This document shows positions 1 to 11,449 of a stretch of 64,000 nt of DNA, piece after piece. The stretch is from Gadus chalcogrammus (taxonomy: Eukaryota > Chordata > Actinopteri > Gadiformes > Gadidae). How positions within the stretch are numbered: the first letter of the stretch is position 1; the number at the start of each line of letters is the position of its first letter. The notes under the pieces are model-generated. The model saw nothing but the letters and a program-made list of their open reading frames with translations. It made no database searches and had not been told where the DNA came from. Made by a program: the position numbers and the translations under genes. The stretch covers positions 857,656 through 921,655 of the forward strand of contig NC_079412.1 in assembly GCF_026213295.1 (NCBI RefSeq), written 5' to 3'.

Positions 1-76
1 TAATACACAGTATGTAATAACCTTAGGGAGGGAGGATAGGCTTACACATATAAAATAATGAATGTTTGTCTTGTAG

Positions 77-781
77 GCTGCTTAGGAGGGACAAGAGGAA
101 GGACAGGAACATGCTGCTGCAGGGCAATGTTCTCCCTCAACAGCTATACCTGGCCAAGGAGCCTCTCCCTTCAACAAACACTCTCCCGGCTGCCCCTGTG
201 CAACATGCACATGAGATGACATTTGAGGAGCCCGAAAACCGTGAGGGGGAAGCTTTCCCCCGCCAGCGCACTCTAGCGGCAAACAAGCCTACTGTCATCT
301 CTCCGCCACCTCCACCTCCTCAGTTCCATCCACAATTTGGGCCAGCTCCTCCTTTTTCATATGCTCCCCCATTTCCCCACTTTCCATTCCCCATGCTCCT
401 CCTTTTCCGTATGCTCCCCCCTATCCGCACATTCCATTCACCCATGCCCCTCCTATGCCTCATGCTCCCCCATTTCCATCTGCACATGATCCTCCTTTAC
501 CTCAGGCTCCTCAATGTCAAGCTCCTCCAGAGTGCCTTCCAGGTGCCCAGCCAAGGCAACGTACCTGGAGGCTGAACAAAGCTGCCCATGAGGATGAGGA
601 TCTAATGGCAAGGGGGGAACCGCCACGGAAGAGGCTGACGAAGGAAAAGTACCACTACACCTGCAAGAAGTGTGGCTTGGACAAAAACAAAAAAACCGGA
701 CACACCCAGCTGAAGGGGCGGTGGTACTGTCTAGAGTCAGGACAGACCCTGGATGACTGGAGGAAGAGTGTAGGCCTTTAG
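77..781 (+). CDS. Last exon of multicopy DUF6729-associated fish gene, copy 1
   Basis: The exon begins after a TTGTAG acceptor at 71-76 and ends at a TAG at 779-781. It encodes a leader (res. about 1-75 containing QQLYLAKEPLP and FEEPENREGEAF), a long proline-rich stretch of repeated APPFP/APPYP units, then a basic C-terminus with a zinc-ribbon-like CKKC...GH...C pattern near 655-735. The reading frame changes once inside the proline-rich repeat (about 385-395), so either one base has been gained or lost there or the allele is dead. The leader matches the segment at 59135-59320, which identifies both as copies of one family. The rest of the gene lies left of the window. Biochemical role is unknown; a DNA-binding or transposase-like role is inferred only from copy 2. 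Confidence 0.6.
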
Positions 782-942
782 TCACCATTACTTGTCTCTC
801 TCTCTGTTGTTTGTCGGTCTGGCTCTGTGTTGTTCGTGTCTGTCTCCCTGTGTGATCCCGACCAAGGCCTCGTAAGCCAGGCCGGTAAGTTTTTTTTTTT
901 TTGGATACGCCCACACCTGGTCCACTAGTTGGGTGTTGACCT

Positions 943-943
<1 letters not shown>

Positions 944-1024
<81 letters not shown>

Positions 1025-1083
1025 GGGTGACCTGGATCAGACAGGGGCACAGTATTCTGCTGCGGGGCCAGGGCTGCGGTGCG

Positions 1084-1154
<71 letters not shown>
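944..1154. repeat. Two long (GT)n microsatellites
   Basis: Near-perfect GT dinucleotide runs at about 944-1021 and 1085-1154, separated by 63 bp of unique sequence. They create false poly-Cys/Val and Thr/His reading frames on both strands. Confidence 0.97.
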
Positions 1155-1157
<3 letters not shown>

Positions 1158-1178
1158 TCTGTGTTGTCTGTTTGTTAC

Positions 1179-1184
1179 AATAAA
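1179..1184 (+). promoter_or_regulatory. Poly(A) signal AATAAA
   Basis: A canonical AATAAA followed by a GT-rich stretch lies about 400 bp after the stop at 781. The intervening 3' UTR carries two (GT)n tracts. It is the best candidate for the 3' end of the gene ending at 781. Confidence 0.5.
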
Positions 1185-1189
1185 GTTCA

Positions 1190-1920
1190 ATCATTTTATT
1201 TGAGCCAAGAACAGCCTTCGCGTTTTTATTTAATTTCCCCTTGAATAACAGGACAGTGACAGTGTCATCCATTGAATGTAATTGTGAAAACCAAAGCCAG
1301 AATCATTTACATTTACATTTATTCACAAAACCCAACATCTTTGCTGCTCAATTTGAAATTTGTTTTATTCACTTGTGCTGCACAGATGTAGTCTCTCAAA
1401 TAATTGAGGTTACCATAAAAAAGGAGGAGAAACATGATGGGGGTGTTATTTACAGTTATAGACTGTTAATACTGTTGTAACTTTAAATGTAGCATATGAT
1501 ATTTTGAGTTAATTGTTTGAATATTGTATTATATTTCATCATATTAAATGCATTCATGTGCATAATTGCATAATAACAGTGTTATGACTTTGGTGATTTG
1601 TATGGAAATAGCGTTTGTGTGTTAAAAATGACTGCGCTACCCAAATGCATTGCATGTATGATGTATACTTCCGGAATGCGCTACGAGACGAGAGAGCAAG
1701 CGAAGATGCAAGCGATATTGCCACAGCATCGGTACGATTCCCGCAAGAGACATGAAAATTAAAGTGATGATAAACCTTGCAATGAGTGCAGAACTGTGTG
1801 TAAACAATGTTGAGAAGATAAGAGAGTAGATAAAAAAATATATAGCGTACGTTCTCCTTTTCTTTCTCTCTTTCCCCCCCTCTTTCCCCTCTCTTTTTCC
1901 CTTTTGCCCCATTTTAAACT
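1190..1920. other. No gene recognised
   Basis: AT-rich sequence without a convincing coding frame. A pyrimidine-rich tract (CT and TTTCCC runs) lies at 1855-1912. Nothing else stands out. Confidence 0.5.
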
Positions 1921-1921
1921 G

Positions 1922-1992
1922 TGTGGTTAAGGTGATGGACTAGAAATCCATTGGGGTCTCCCCGCGCAGGTTCGAATCCTGCCGTCAACGGT
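1922..1992 (+). pseudogene. tRNA-Ser(AGA) relic, 5'-truncated
   Basis: From the D-loop region (TGGTTAAGG) on, the sequence matches a cytosolic tRNA-Ser: anticodon stem TGGA/TCCA around a loop with AGA at 1942-1944, a long variable arm (TTGGGGTCTCCCCG), and a T-arm with GGTTCGAATCC. The 5' acceptor strand and the first part of the D-arm are missing, and the remaining 3' strand has nothing to pair with upstream. It is therefore a dead tRNA or the head of a tRNA-derived SINE. Confidence 0.75.
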
Positions 1993-2298
1993 ACAGGTTA
2001 ATCAGTGTATGTTTAAGGGGCTGTTTAAAGGATCAACAGAAATATGTCATGGTACTGCAGACCTCTTTCGTTGTCTTCCCAATCATTTGCTGAAGCATTA
2101 CTCCTGAACTGAGAGGGGTGCTGTGGCATGGGCTGTCATAGTGACTGTCTAGTTCACAGAAGAGGCAGTGTTCTAATCACATCAGTAAGTTGTATAATGT
2201 AAGTAACCTACTCAATTTGAATTCCTTTAGCCGCCAGTTCTGATCGCTTAACGCATGATCGGGTCACGCTACATGAGACCTTTTTCATTGGTGTCACA
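1993..2298. other. No gene recognised
   Basis: Unique-looking sequence between the tRNA relic and the left Polinton-type repeat. No reading frame or repeat structure seen. Confidence 0.4.
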
Positions 2299-2472
2299 GG
2301 GTGCAGGGAGGCGGGGGGGTTTATGATGGGCAATAAAACCATAAACCATAAAACAATAACTTGTATACAGGCATGAATTGTATAATGCCTGTGTTGAGGC
2401 TGTAGGGATCGCTGGGGTGCGTGTCTGCATAAGCACTGTGTGTGTGATTAGTGCAGGGAGGTGTGGGCATGT

Positions 2473-2480
<8 letters not shown>
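2299..2480 (+). repeat. Left copy of inverted repeat, probable Polinton TIR (truncated)
   Basis: This stretch is the diverged reverse complement of about 52085-52235. Both share the start GTGCAGGGAGGCGGGGG, the core TTTATGATGGGCAATAAAAC, then TTGTATAATGCCTGTGTTG and GTGCAGGGAGGTGTG before a GT/CA-rich tract. Because all Polinton genes lie between the two copies, I read them as the element's terminal inverted repeats. The left copy lacks roughly the outer 80 bp present on the right, so the true left terminus and target duplication are lost. A dispersed repeat unrelated to the Polinton is the alternative. Confidence 0.5.

Positions 2481-2560
<80 letters not shown>
2478..2560. repeat. (GT)n microsatellite
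   Basis: Nearly pure GT repeat of about 80 bp at the inner edge of the left inverted repeat. Confidence 0.97.
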
Positions 2561-2902
2561 CTTGTATTCCTATACTTATGGGGACATTGATCTGTTCACA
2601 CAGTCACGCCGTGGGGACCTCTGACAGTATGGGGAACAAAATCGAGGTCCCCATAAGGGAAAGTGCTTTAAATGAATCCAGGAGTCAATCTAAGGGTGCC
2701 TGTGTGGTTTTTAGCTTTGGCCCATAATTCACAAATTTTTGTCGGGTCACACACACACACACAGATTTCTCACTATCGCCCCCTAAGGATCCCGGTTGGT
2801 ATTGCACTTGATAGTTCACACAAACCAGTACCAAATATGGTAAGTACCGCCCCTTCCTGGTCCCCATAAAGTATGTATTCAAATACTAAGAACTTTTGGT
2901 AA
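2557..2902. mobile_element. Small MITE with imperfect terminal inverted repeats
   Basis: The left end reads GTTCTTGTATTCCTATACTT then ATGGGGAC. The right end, read on the other strand, is GTTCTTAGTATTTGAATACA then TACTTTATGGGGAC. No coding capacity; about 345 bp. I recognise this type of sequence as a common fish repeat but cannot give its superfamily. Confidence 0.55.
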
Positions 2903-4093
2903 CACTTTATTTGAAGGTGTATACATAAGACTGTCATTACACTGTCATAACCATGACATGACACCTGTCATGAACATTATGAATAGTTATGACTGTTGTC
3001 ATAAAGTGTCATTCGGTCAATTATGTCACGTTTAATGCAACATTGACATTGTATGAGATGTCTTTGTTATGACAACCTGACATAAGCTGAGACAAAATAA
3101 CTTGTCGATGTCTTGGTAATGACAACCTGACATTAACGAAGACAAAATATCTTGTCGATGTCTTGGTTATGTCGACTTGACATTAACCAATAACATGACC
3201 TGTCATAAACATGTCATAGTAGGCTTAATAATCAAATGTAAAGAAACTATTTCGATTTATGTAAGATTACATTAAACTGTCATATGCGGAATGTTTTGAC
3301 ATTGACTGTCATGAGACCTTCATTGTACTGTCATGAATGATTCTGTTTGCCTCAAGTAGTGAAACAATTTGGACATTTCAATAACACGTCATGAAGCATT
3401 ATTACACTGTCTAATGCCTTTAAAACAGGCTCATGAATGATTCTGTTGGCCTCAAGTAAAGTGAAACAATTTGGACATTTCAATAATATGTCATGAAGCG
3501 TTATTACACTGTCTAATGCCTTTACAACAGGCTCATGAATGATTCTGTTGGCCTCAAGTAAAGTGAAACAATTTGGACAGTTCATTAACATGTCATGAAG
3601 CGTTATTAAACTGTCTAATGCCTTTACAACAGGCTCATGAATGATTCTGTTGGCCTCAAGTAAAGTGAAACAATTTGGACAGTTCATTAACATGTCATGA
3701 AGCGTTATTACACTGTCTAATGCCTTTACAACAGGCTCATGAATGATTCTGTTGGCCTCAAGTAAAGTGAAACAATTTGGACATTTCAATAATATGTCAT
3801 TACAAGTTACTACACTGGCTAATTTTGACATTGATTGTCATGAGACCTTTATTATACTGTCATGAATTATTCCCTTTACCTCAAAGTGAAACAATTTGGA
3901 CTTTTCAGTAAATGTTATTACACTTAATTACGCACACAACAGTGTGCAGTAGTCACAACTTCATAAATGTAACATGAAGCATTTGGGTATTACATGAGGA
4001 AATACCTAAACAAAAGCAATATAAGTCAAGACAGTCTCTTTTATTTACATTAAGACACAAAACAAAAAATGTATACAGTTGTGGCCAAAATGA
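2898..4093. repeat. TGTCAT-rich dispersed repeat, with its inner part inverted at 11450-11690
   Basis: Begins with GGTAACACTTTATTTGAAGG and contains many ACTGTCAT/TGACA(T/G) units. The part from about 3839 to 4090 (TGAGACCTTTATTATACTGT through the ATGTATACAGTTGTGG end) recurs in reverse complement at about 11450-11690. The repeat contains a 102-bp minisatellite. The outer 900 bp are present only on the left side. Non-coding. Confidence 0.7.
3340..3835. repeat. 102-bp minisatellite, four to five units
   Basis: The word GGCTCATGAATGATTCTG recurs at 3428, 3530, 3632 and 3734, exactly 102 bp apart, with a partial unit before and after. Because 102 is divisible by three, an open frame of 159 codons survives on the minus strand through all units. 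That frame repeats a 34-residue block and has no other coding features. Confidence 0.95.
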
Positions 4094-4547
4094 AATAAGA
4101 ACCACTTAAAAAAAAAAGCACTTTCCCGTCCTTAAATGAACAAGTATGAGAACAAAAGTTACATTAAAATAAATAATATTTTAAACGGCTGCTCAAAATA
4201 GATAAAAAACCATAAACATTTTTATCCGGATCCATTTTCAGACATGCATTGTTGAGTTGCACCCTATAATGTAGGTAATATAAGCAGATAAGAAAGGATT
4301 CTACTTTTCTCCTGGTACATTGTTCATCCCCTTTCAGGCTGGTTATATTAGATTTAGCTCCTTTTCTATATGCCCGTGACTAGCAATGGTGCCATTGCCA
4401 GCCTGGAAGTACCAGCACAGAAAAGTAGTGTCCTTTCTTAACTGCCTCAGAGGCTTTACCTAACATAACCAGCCAGGATGGAGGATGCAGATTGAACCAC
4501 TAAGGTAAGTAGAATCCTTCATCTGCTTTGGAGGTTAGCTACACTAC
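4094..4547. other. No gene recognised
   Basis: AT-rich, probably repeat-derived sequence. It contains a TACAGTTGTGGCCAAAATG end of Tc1 type at about 4075-4093. Confidence 0.35.
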
Positions 4548-4985
4548 CTGGCCAAAAAGAAAGTCACCACCTGGGTTTTACTAAGCAAATCGGAAAGAGC
4601 CTTCCATCAGTCAAAAACTGCAGTGCTATGTTTCAGTTGGCAACAAGTTATTTAACCCTAACTGATGCAGTGAATAGCTTCTTATTTCTTAAACAACCAT
4701 GTCAGAAGACATATGCTGTGGTTGTGGAAAAGATGTCATTGTTTCAGAACTGTTAAATTATTGGCCTGCATCAAACAAGGAAAACTATTCAGGAGAAGAT
4801 TAAACTAATAAAATCGGGTTAAGATCTGTCCAACGCATTATTTAAACCGGAATAAATAGTGGTGAACCGTCATCTTTGAGGAAGAAATGTGGTCAGATAA
4901 AATCTTGAATGACCGTGATAGAAGATCTCTTAAAACATTTGATGCAATCAAAATATAAAATATCAACAGTAAAACTCCAACTTTA
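4548..4985 (+). mobile_element. Decayed Tc1/mariner-like fragment
   Basis: Starts with ACTACCTGGCCAAAAAGAAA then GTCACCACCTGG, the terminal repeat style of fish Tc1 elements. It continues with degenerate sequence resembling a Tc1 transposase N-terminal region (GGCCTGCATCAAACAAGGAA, AAATCGGGTTAAGATCTGTC). There are stops in every frame. A relic only. Confidence 0.6.
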
Positions 4986-5004
4986 GTGTAAGAAATCTGA
5001 TTAT

Positions 5005-6753
5005 AAAGATGACCTGTGCTTACTTCTTGAACGGCTGTATGAATCCGATTTTTTCTTTGACTTTTTGGTCTTCTTTTTCTTCTTCCTCTCCTCTTCTTTA
5101 GAGGATGATGAGCTGAAGTCTGAGGAGGAGGCGGGAGATGATGATGATGAAGACAGGATCTTTGCAGTCCTTTTAGAGCCTGTGAGAAGAGGGGCTGAGG
5201 AGTAGACAAGCAGAGAGATGTATAAGGGCGCACTCACACTAGGCAAAGTTGCCCTGTTCCGTACTCAAGCACGACTGTTCCGTACTCCGCACTCCCCCGC
5301 TGGCCTGTGCTCACACTACTCCGGGCCTGGGCCTTGCTCATTCCCTACGTCACAGTGCGTGTTTGGGATTTGGAGCGTAGGCTACATGTAGGCTATACGA
5401 TAGATTTAAAAAAAAAAAAACGGTGAAAAACTCTAAGTAAACAATACTCAATAAAAGAAAGAAGCTGACTCAATGTAGGCTCACTCTGGGTACTCTCTTG
5501 AGTTTTTGAAAGCACACAACTGTATGACAGCTAATCACATTTTCTTCCCCACAATTCCCCGAACACATTACCAAACAATTGGACATCTCAGGTGTTGAAA
5601 CAATATAATGAAAATGTGTTCTTATTGCCATCTATCTAGCACATATTTATACGACGCAATACTATAATACTGCATGAATAACGTTAATTGTATTGCCTTT
5701 GTACCTGACTTGCTAGTAGAGGCATGGACATTGGGGGCTCCCTGAATTTGGGCAATTAGGAAGTCCTTATCATTTTTCAATTCCCTGTTTGCCTCCTCCA
5801 GGTTTTTAATGTTGCTCTCTAGGTGTTCAATCTTCTGTTTGTCCATCTTGGTTTGTTGTTTAAGTTTGTTCAACTCCATTGCCCTGTTGGTGACCCTGTA
5901 CATTATGGGCAAACAAAGATTTCAATTAAGCTCCCCCAAAGGATGGTAATATCCAGAAAATTACAACAAAGTAAATTCTATTACTCAAAAATGAAAAAAT
6001 ACATAAACTGGTGTTACAGGATTTTTTCAGAACCTGTAACTTTGTTACATGCATAGGTTGTGAATTCAGTCTTTATGAATCACATTTAAATTGTTATAAC
6101 TGATATCAGTTTAAGATTGTGTTCGTCTGAACAAACTCCGAGACCAATTCACTAGGCCTACACACTACAGTTAGTTTAAATAAGTATATTGTATTCCACT
6201 GAAACATTAGCACATTAATTAATTTATAGAAAATATTACTTATCTTATTTTTGAAAAATTGTATCCATTTGTTCTTATTGCACCTGGGTCAGATACTAAC
6301 GTTATTTCGATAACTCTACATGTCTGGCACATATTTTGCAATTGACAATAAAGCTGACTTTGACACCTATTCAGCTATTGAAGTTTATTTTTAACTTCTA
6401 TCAATTAATTAAGTGTTTCAACAATTAATTAAGTGTGTAATACTCCACATATACCACAAGTTCACTATTGTCCAATAATGTTAAACCCTGCTGGCAAAAG
6501 TAAAAGGACAACACTTACATAATTTCCTTGGGGAATATTTGACGTTCTTTTTGACCTTCTTTGGTCTAACAGGGACCGTCTCTTCTGGCTGGTCCTGCAC
6601 TGACTGGTCCTCATTTGACTCAATTTGGGTTGGGGAATCTTCTTTCAGTTCGGTGGCATCCATGTCGTCATCACGTGCTCTCCTCTTAAAACGTGTTTCC
6701 ATTTCCATATGGTAGCTAGTTGGTAAAAGCAAAGAACACAAGGACCGCGCCAT
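5005..6753 (-). CDS. CCDC106-like coiled-coil gene, exons on the minus strand
   Basis: Three coding blocks read leftward. The first (6753-6519) begins at MARS or an internal MEMET. It is acidic, then basic (RPKKVKKNVKYSPRKL), and ends at a GTAAGT donor at 6518. The second (about 5898-5707) follows a TACAG acceptor. It encodes a strong coiled coil (MELNKLKQQTKMDKQKIEHL through NDKDFLIAQI). The third (about 5185-5005) is serine-rich and then lysine-rich. This order resembles the multicopy CCDC106-like proteins of fish (from memory, not searched). The splice phase between the first two blocks does not fit, so an exon is missing or the copy is decayed. It is divergent from the Merlin transposase, and both lie between the inverted repeats at 3.8-4.1 and 11.45-11.7 kb. 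An accessory protein of the transposon is possible but unproven. Confidence 0.45.
5225..5620. other. Intron-like sequence with a possible MITE
   Basis: Contains GCGCACTCACACTAGGC and TGGCCTGTGCTCACACTACT, two related words that could be a small repeat. No coding frame. Confidence 0.3.
5915..6480. other. Intron-like AT-rich sequence
   Basis: Holds no gene. A retroposon-like tail ending in ACAATAAAGCTGACTTTGAC lies near 6340-6363, resembling the 3' ends of fish SINE/LINE copies. Confidence 0.35.
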
Positions 6754-6759
6754 CTCAGC

Positions 6760-8690
6760 TAACTTTATAGAGTAAACTCCAAATTTCGGAGGCAGTTTTG
6801 CTAACCTAGTTGTTTTAAAATTAGCTTCAACAAAATTGGACCTTAAAGCTATCGTAGCCTGCCTTACAATTACAAAAGTCTGTAAGATATGAAAATGTTT
6901 ACTAGCACTATTGCTAAAAAACTACGTTCAGGTACATTAGTAAAAATGAATGTCAAATATAAATGTTATACCATTTTTTTGCTTACCTAGAATAGTTTAT
7001 CGTCTAACTCTTCTGACAGTCTTCGGTGCATCCAACTCGTCTGTTTCGTTTCCCAAATTCAGTTGATGGCCTCCACCTCCCTCTCACTGGCTACGCATTA
7101 AATTGTCACCTCTGATTGGCTGGTTTAAATTTTGGCGCTAGCTTGTTTGGAACGTTGGCCACTTCTTCGCTGTTTTCTTGGTTGCGCTCGCATTGAGCTC
7201 CCCCTACAGCTTCGGAGGAGATATTTTACAACACTTTCGTAACTACTCGTTGATGACCCTTCCACTTCCACTTCTACGCTAGTCATGTGCATTTGTATTC
7301 AAAGTAAAAAGCAAAAAGTTGTGGTTCCAACATTCCAAACTTGCCTGGCAAGTGGCAACGGATGATCGCGTCGAACGTTGCCTGGCAACGGACGATCGCA
7401 TCGAACGATGACGTAGGAAGGTTCATGAACATTCGCCCTCATTCATTGAGCGTCACAAGACGAAATAACATTAAAGGGATAACACTTATTTTACAATTGA
7501 CATTTATTAGCGTTGCTAACTTTATATTTTTTATTGTATTTAATTGTTTAATCGCATTTAGCTAGTGAACTGAGTGTATTAACACAAGCTAGCTAGACTA
7601 TGATACACTAAATAAACAAAAATAAGTAAAATTACAATAACAATGTGAAAATAAACAAAAATAACTATTTACATGATTTCCCTCCCTCCCTCTCCGGGCG
7701 TTTAGGCATCTTTCAAAATGTTCATAAAACCAAACTCACAAAAGTAAATAAAAATAAAACCACACACGAGCGCGCAAATCAACCACTTGCTTCACACTCG
7801 CACTCTGGGGAGGAGCCTGCTAGTTTACGCGGCACACCCCTTGCGCATTTGTTTTCTCAACCACAGGTGAGACGGTGTTTGATGCTGGATATCGTCAGAA
7901 AGGTATTTTCATTGGCTATTAGGATATCTAAGGCCCGTCCCCGACCCTTGCTGTCTGCTGGTGTAGCTGTCAATCAAAGTATACATGCCCCGTTTTGATA
8001 GTGATCGCCTCATTGGCTTGTAAGGCTTGTAAACAAGGAAGTATTGGTCTTAGAGACATGCGTGAGGGCTCTATGTCACCGTGAAATCCCTGGCGAACAC
8101 AGGGGATTCCATGATCAGACGACAATAGCGGCATTCAAACCCTATATCGCAGTTTTCTACAAAAAAACGTTTCGGTTTTCTATTTTTCGGCTGCTTTGTA
8201 TAAGATGGCTTGTGCATATACACAATGTAATTAGACTAAAATAATATTGATATTCGATTTCTGTGGACTCTTATGAACATTTCAAGACCCAACATGAAGT
8301 ATCAACTCATTGCTAAGGATATCCACAACGACGATAAAGTTAGAATGCACCAAGGGAGGAGGAGGGTCGGCTATTTTGACCTAAGACACTAGGATATTTT
8401 TGATCTATATTCGCTAAACAAATTTATTGGATGACAGACATTGGATGACATTCCTGAGATTCTAAGCTTTCAAACGGTGTATGACATGACTATATCACTC
8501 AACTGAATGATGCCGAAATTGACCCAGCATGTTGGGGGGGAAGGGGTGGTGTGTAACTAAAACGTGCCCGCCGGCGGGATTTGAGGATTATGTGGTTAAA
8601 ACACTAGCTACCCTCTGGTGGAAACGCGCCATAAGATACTTCCGTTTCCGTTTATGAACACATGCTTGTGTAAATCCATGCTTGCCTCAC
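6760..8690. other. Spacer between divergent genes
   Basis: Lies between the CCDC106-like gene (leftward) and the Merlin transposase (rightward). A partial tandem (CTTGCCTGGCAAGTGGCAAC / GTTGCCTGGCAACGGACGAT) sits near 7340-7400. No other coding evidence. It would hold both promoters if the genes were active. Confidence 0.4.
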
Positions 8691-8763
8691 AAATTTGAAT
8701 TTGCGCATTGTCCAGATAAGAGTTGTTATAATAAGACCATCAGAGAGACAAGTTGTTGTTGCA

Positions 8764-11252
8764 ATGACACGATTATTACAAGGACTTCTAAAAAATATGC
8801 GGCGTTCTGATAATAAGAAAAACAAAAGAAAAATAGTTCGATGGATGCAGAAGTGGGGTATCCTAAGGAGCTCGATTAACTGTGCAAAATGCCATCGAAG
8901 AATGCATTTGGTCAAATTCAATCGCAGCGATGGGTTAATGTGGTAAGCGGCTCTAACTTGCTAGCTATTTTAGCTTTCGTTTTTAATTTAAGTATTTATG
9001 AAGTCATAGAACATAGCAGATACTTTTAAGTGGATCATTGGATTCGCTTCACTTTAATTTTTTCAATTTAGCCGCCTGAAATCTAATAATAATTGATATT
9101 ATTCTTTTGCCTTATTTTTCACAGGGTCTGTAAGCATCAAAAAGGTTCCACACTCTCAGTGCGTAAAGGATCAATATTCACCAGGTCTCACACCCCTTTG
9201 AAGAAATGCTTGAGTTCATGCTCCGGTATAGTTTCATTTTTCAAAATGTTAAACGTTTCAAATGTTATTCTTCTATTGATTAAAATAAAATTGGAATTAA
9301 ACTTGGGTACTAGCTAAACAAATTTTAAGCATAGTACTATTTGATTTTACACAACCAATTATCCAGGCTTTTATTGTAACAACAGTACAATTTTGAGTTG
9401 CTCCAATAAGGTCCATTTAATTATTTTTTTAGGTTTGCACAAGGTTTACAATTAAAGCAGCTTGCCATGGTCACTGATGGGATAGCAGCAAGCTCCAAAA
9501 CGCTGACAAGAATGACAAAAACATTCCGAAAGGTAGATATTACCATACTCAACCTGTTTTATACAGTCTATCGTCACAACCCACTGTTAACAAATGGGTT
9601 CAACATTGATACAAACTTAGGTACTCATTCAATGAAAATGCAGTACATTGATGGCTTGTGTGCGAAAATGCAAAACAAACTTAATTCATTGTGCATACAG
9701 AATATTTAGTTCCATACTAAGGCATTGTTACAGGTTAACTTTAATATTTCTACATTTGAAGGTGTGTGTTGCTGCCCTCACTCGACTGCGTAAGAGAGGA
9801 ATGAAAATTGGTGGTCGTCATCGATTTGTCATCATTGATGAGAGCAAATTTGCCCACAAACGAAAGGTAGGCTGTCAATGTATGCAGCTGTACCATATCT
9901 TTACTAAAGTTCACATTTATAATTATTACTAATTTGAGGAGAATAATTCAGATGTCCACTGTTTCCTTGTGTGCACACTTATTCCGGCTTCAATTAACAT
10001 AAATAAAAACATAATAGATAAACAAGTGAACTCTGTTTTCAAATCAAGATTGTTATCAATTGAGGCTCTAATGAAGTGAAGAAAGTTGACGCTTGGCTTG
10101 TAACTGGCATTTAAAAGCGAGAACACATTTCTCCAATCCTGGCCTCCATCCATTGTTTCCCTGTGCATTTTAGAATAAATGTTAATATTTTATTATATGC
10201 TTTTAAATCTTTAAATAGCCTAGCACCACACTACATTACAGACCTTTTACAAGTATGTCCTCTCCAGGTCTTTGAGGTCGTTTGACCAGTCTCAGTCTCA
10301 AAGACAACACTTGAGACCAGGAGGGACTGAGCTTTCGTAGTTTTAGCATCTAAACTGTGGAACAAGCTGCCCCTCCATGTGAGGATGGCCCCCACACTGC
10401 CTGTTTTTTAATCACATCTTAAGACTAATTTTTGATTGGCTCATTGGCTTTAACCCAGCATGAGAGGTTTTTATTTTTGTCTATTGTTTATTTCTGTGTG
10501 TATCATTACCTGTGTTTTTAGAATATTCTTATTCCTCTATTTATTTATTTTATAAGTATTGTGTTGCTCTGTTATTGTGACTAGATTTTGCTTCTTGACT
10601 GTGCAGAACTTTTGGCCATGTAACATACTGTGTGTGCAGTTTATGTGTTAAATAAGAAGTATGTTGTTTTTCCACAGTGCTGATTACACTTTGGTCCGAA
10701 ATGTTGTTTATTTATTTTTTAAATAGCATGAAAATACCGTAGTGTAAGTGGAATGGATACCAATGTGTTAAAAATGAAATAGCCCAACCCTTATTAAAGT
10801 ATATTTCATTGTTCCTTTTTTTGTTTACTTTGCAAGACCATCGTGGCCGATGTGGCAACACTTGGAGAAGGGAACGCCAGTGGGTCTTCGGCATGCTGGA
10901 GATAGATGGGACCTCCAGAAGACCCATTCTGAGGCTCGTCAGGGACCGCACACGGAAAACCCTTATCCACCAAATCAAAAAACACGTCAGACCAAGAACA
11001 TCCATCCTGACTGATGAATGGCGTGCTTACAAAGGGCAGCTTTCTAACTATGGTTTTGAACAGTATTCTGTCTGCCATAAAAGGAACTTTGTCGACCTAT
11101 TCAGTGGTGCTCATACTCAACATATTGAGCGTGCATGGCAGAAATACAAAGTAGAAATATGGCGTCATAGAGGTAATCGGACTCCTGAGTCCCTGAAGAT
11201 TCACCTCAAAATGATTGTTGTGGCACAACTGGTTAGGTGTCCGCCATTATGA
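8764..11252 (+). CDS. Merlin (IS1595/ISXO2-like) DDE transposase, five exons, decayed
   Basis: Likely exons are 8764-8942 (donor GTAAGC), 9125-9225, 9433-9532, 9762-9866 and 10837-11252, each next to AG/GT borders. Exon 1 gives a basic segment with a CAKCHRRM zinc half-site. Exon 2 has CKHQKGSTLSVRKGSIF, a second zinc half and the typical Merlin/ISXO2 N-terminal motif. Exon 4 carries IIDESKF with the first catalytic Asp. Exon 5 has ILTDEWRAY (second Asp) and HTQHIERAW (Glu), the DDE set of the IS1595 group. The join of exons 2 and 3 does not keep frame with the nearest sites, so the copy is probably inactive. Merlin transposases cut and paste DNA at 8-9-bp targets. The enclosing inverted repeats may be the element's ends. 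Confidence 0.7.
10165..10480 (+). mobile_element. LINE 3'-end fragment (L2/CR1-like)
   Basis: A degenerate frame resembles the C-terminal end of fish LINE ORF2: LAPHYITDLLQVCP-like, then ASKLWNKLPLHVR and a SHLKTNF-like segment. It lies in the last intron of the Merlin transposase and has in-frame stops. Confidence 0.55.
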
Positions 11253-11449
11253 TGGTGTCTTGGGCAGACTTTTTCATGATGTGAAAAAACAGCTTAGGTC
11301 AAAGTGTAAGGGTTGTTAGGTTGAAGTAGCTCAATGGAAGTTTCTTTGATTCGAGCAGCACCTTTTGACTGAAGCGGTAGTGTTTTCTACGACAGCAGAG
11401 CATTGATTTAATATTCGGATTCGGTAAACACATGATGATCATTTTTTCC

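Noticed and set aside
453..1272. Long frames of Thr-His or Cys-Val repeats on both strands
   Set aside because: They are translations of (GT)n tracts and have no other coding support.
1922..1992. Functional tRNA-Ser gene
   Set aside because: The 5' acceptor strand and part of the D-arm are absent, so the cloverleaf cannot close.
3352..3831. 159-codon minus-strand frame as a repeat protein gene
   Set aside because: It is explained by a 102-bp tandem repeat; there is no start context, and the repeat belongs to a non-coding dispersed element.
3352..3831. CRISPR array
   Set aside because: Repeats are contiguous without unique spacers; the DNA is animal.
5001..5246. Ser/Lys-rich frame as an independent SR-type protein
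   Set aside because: More simply the last coding block of the CCDC106-like gene, in line with the two upstream blocks.
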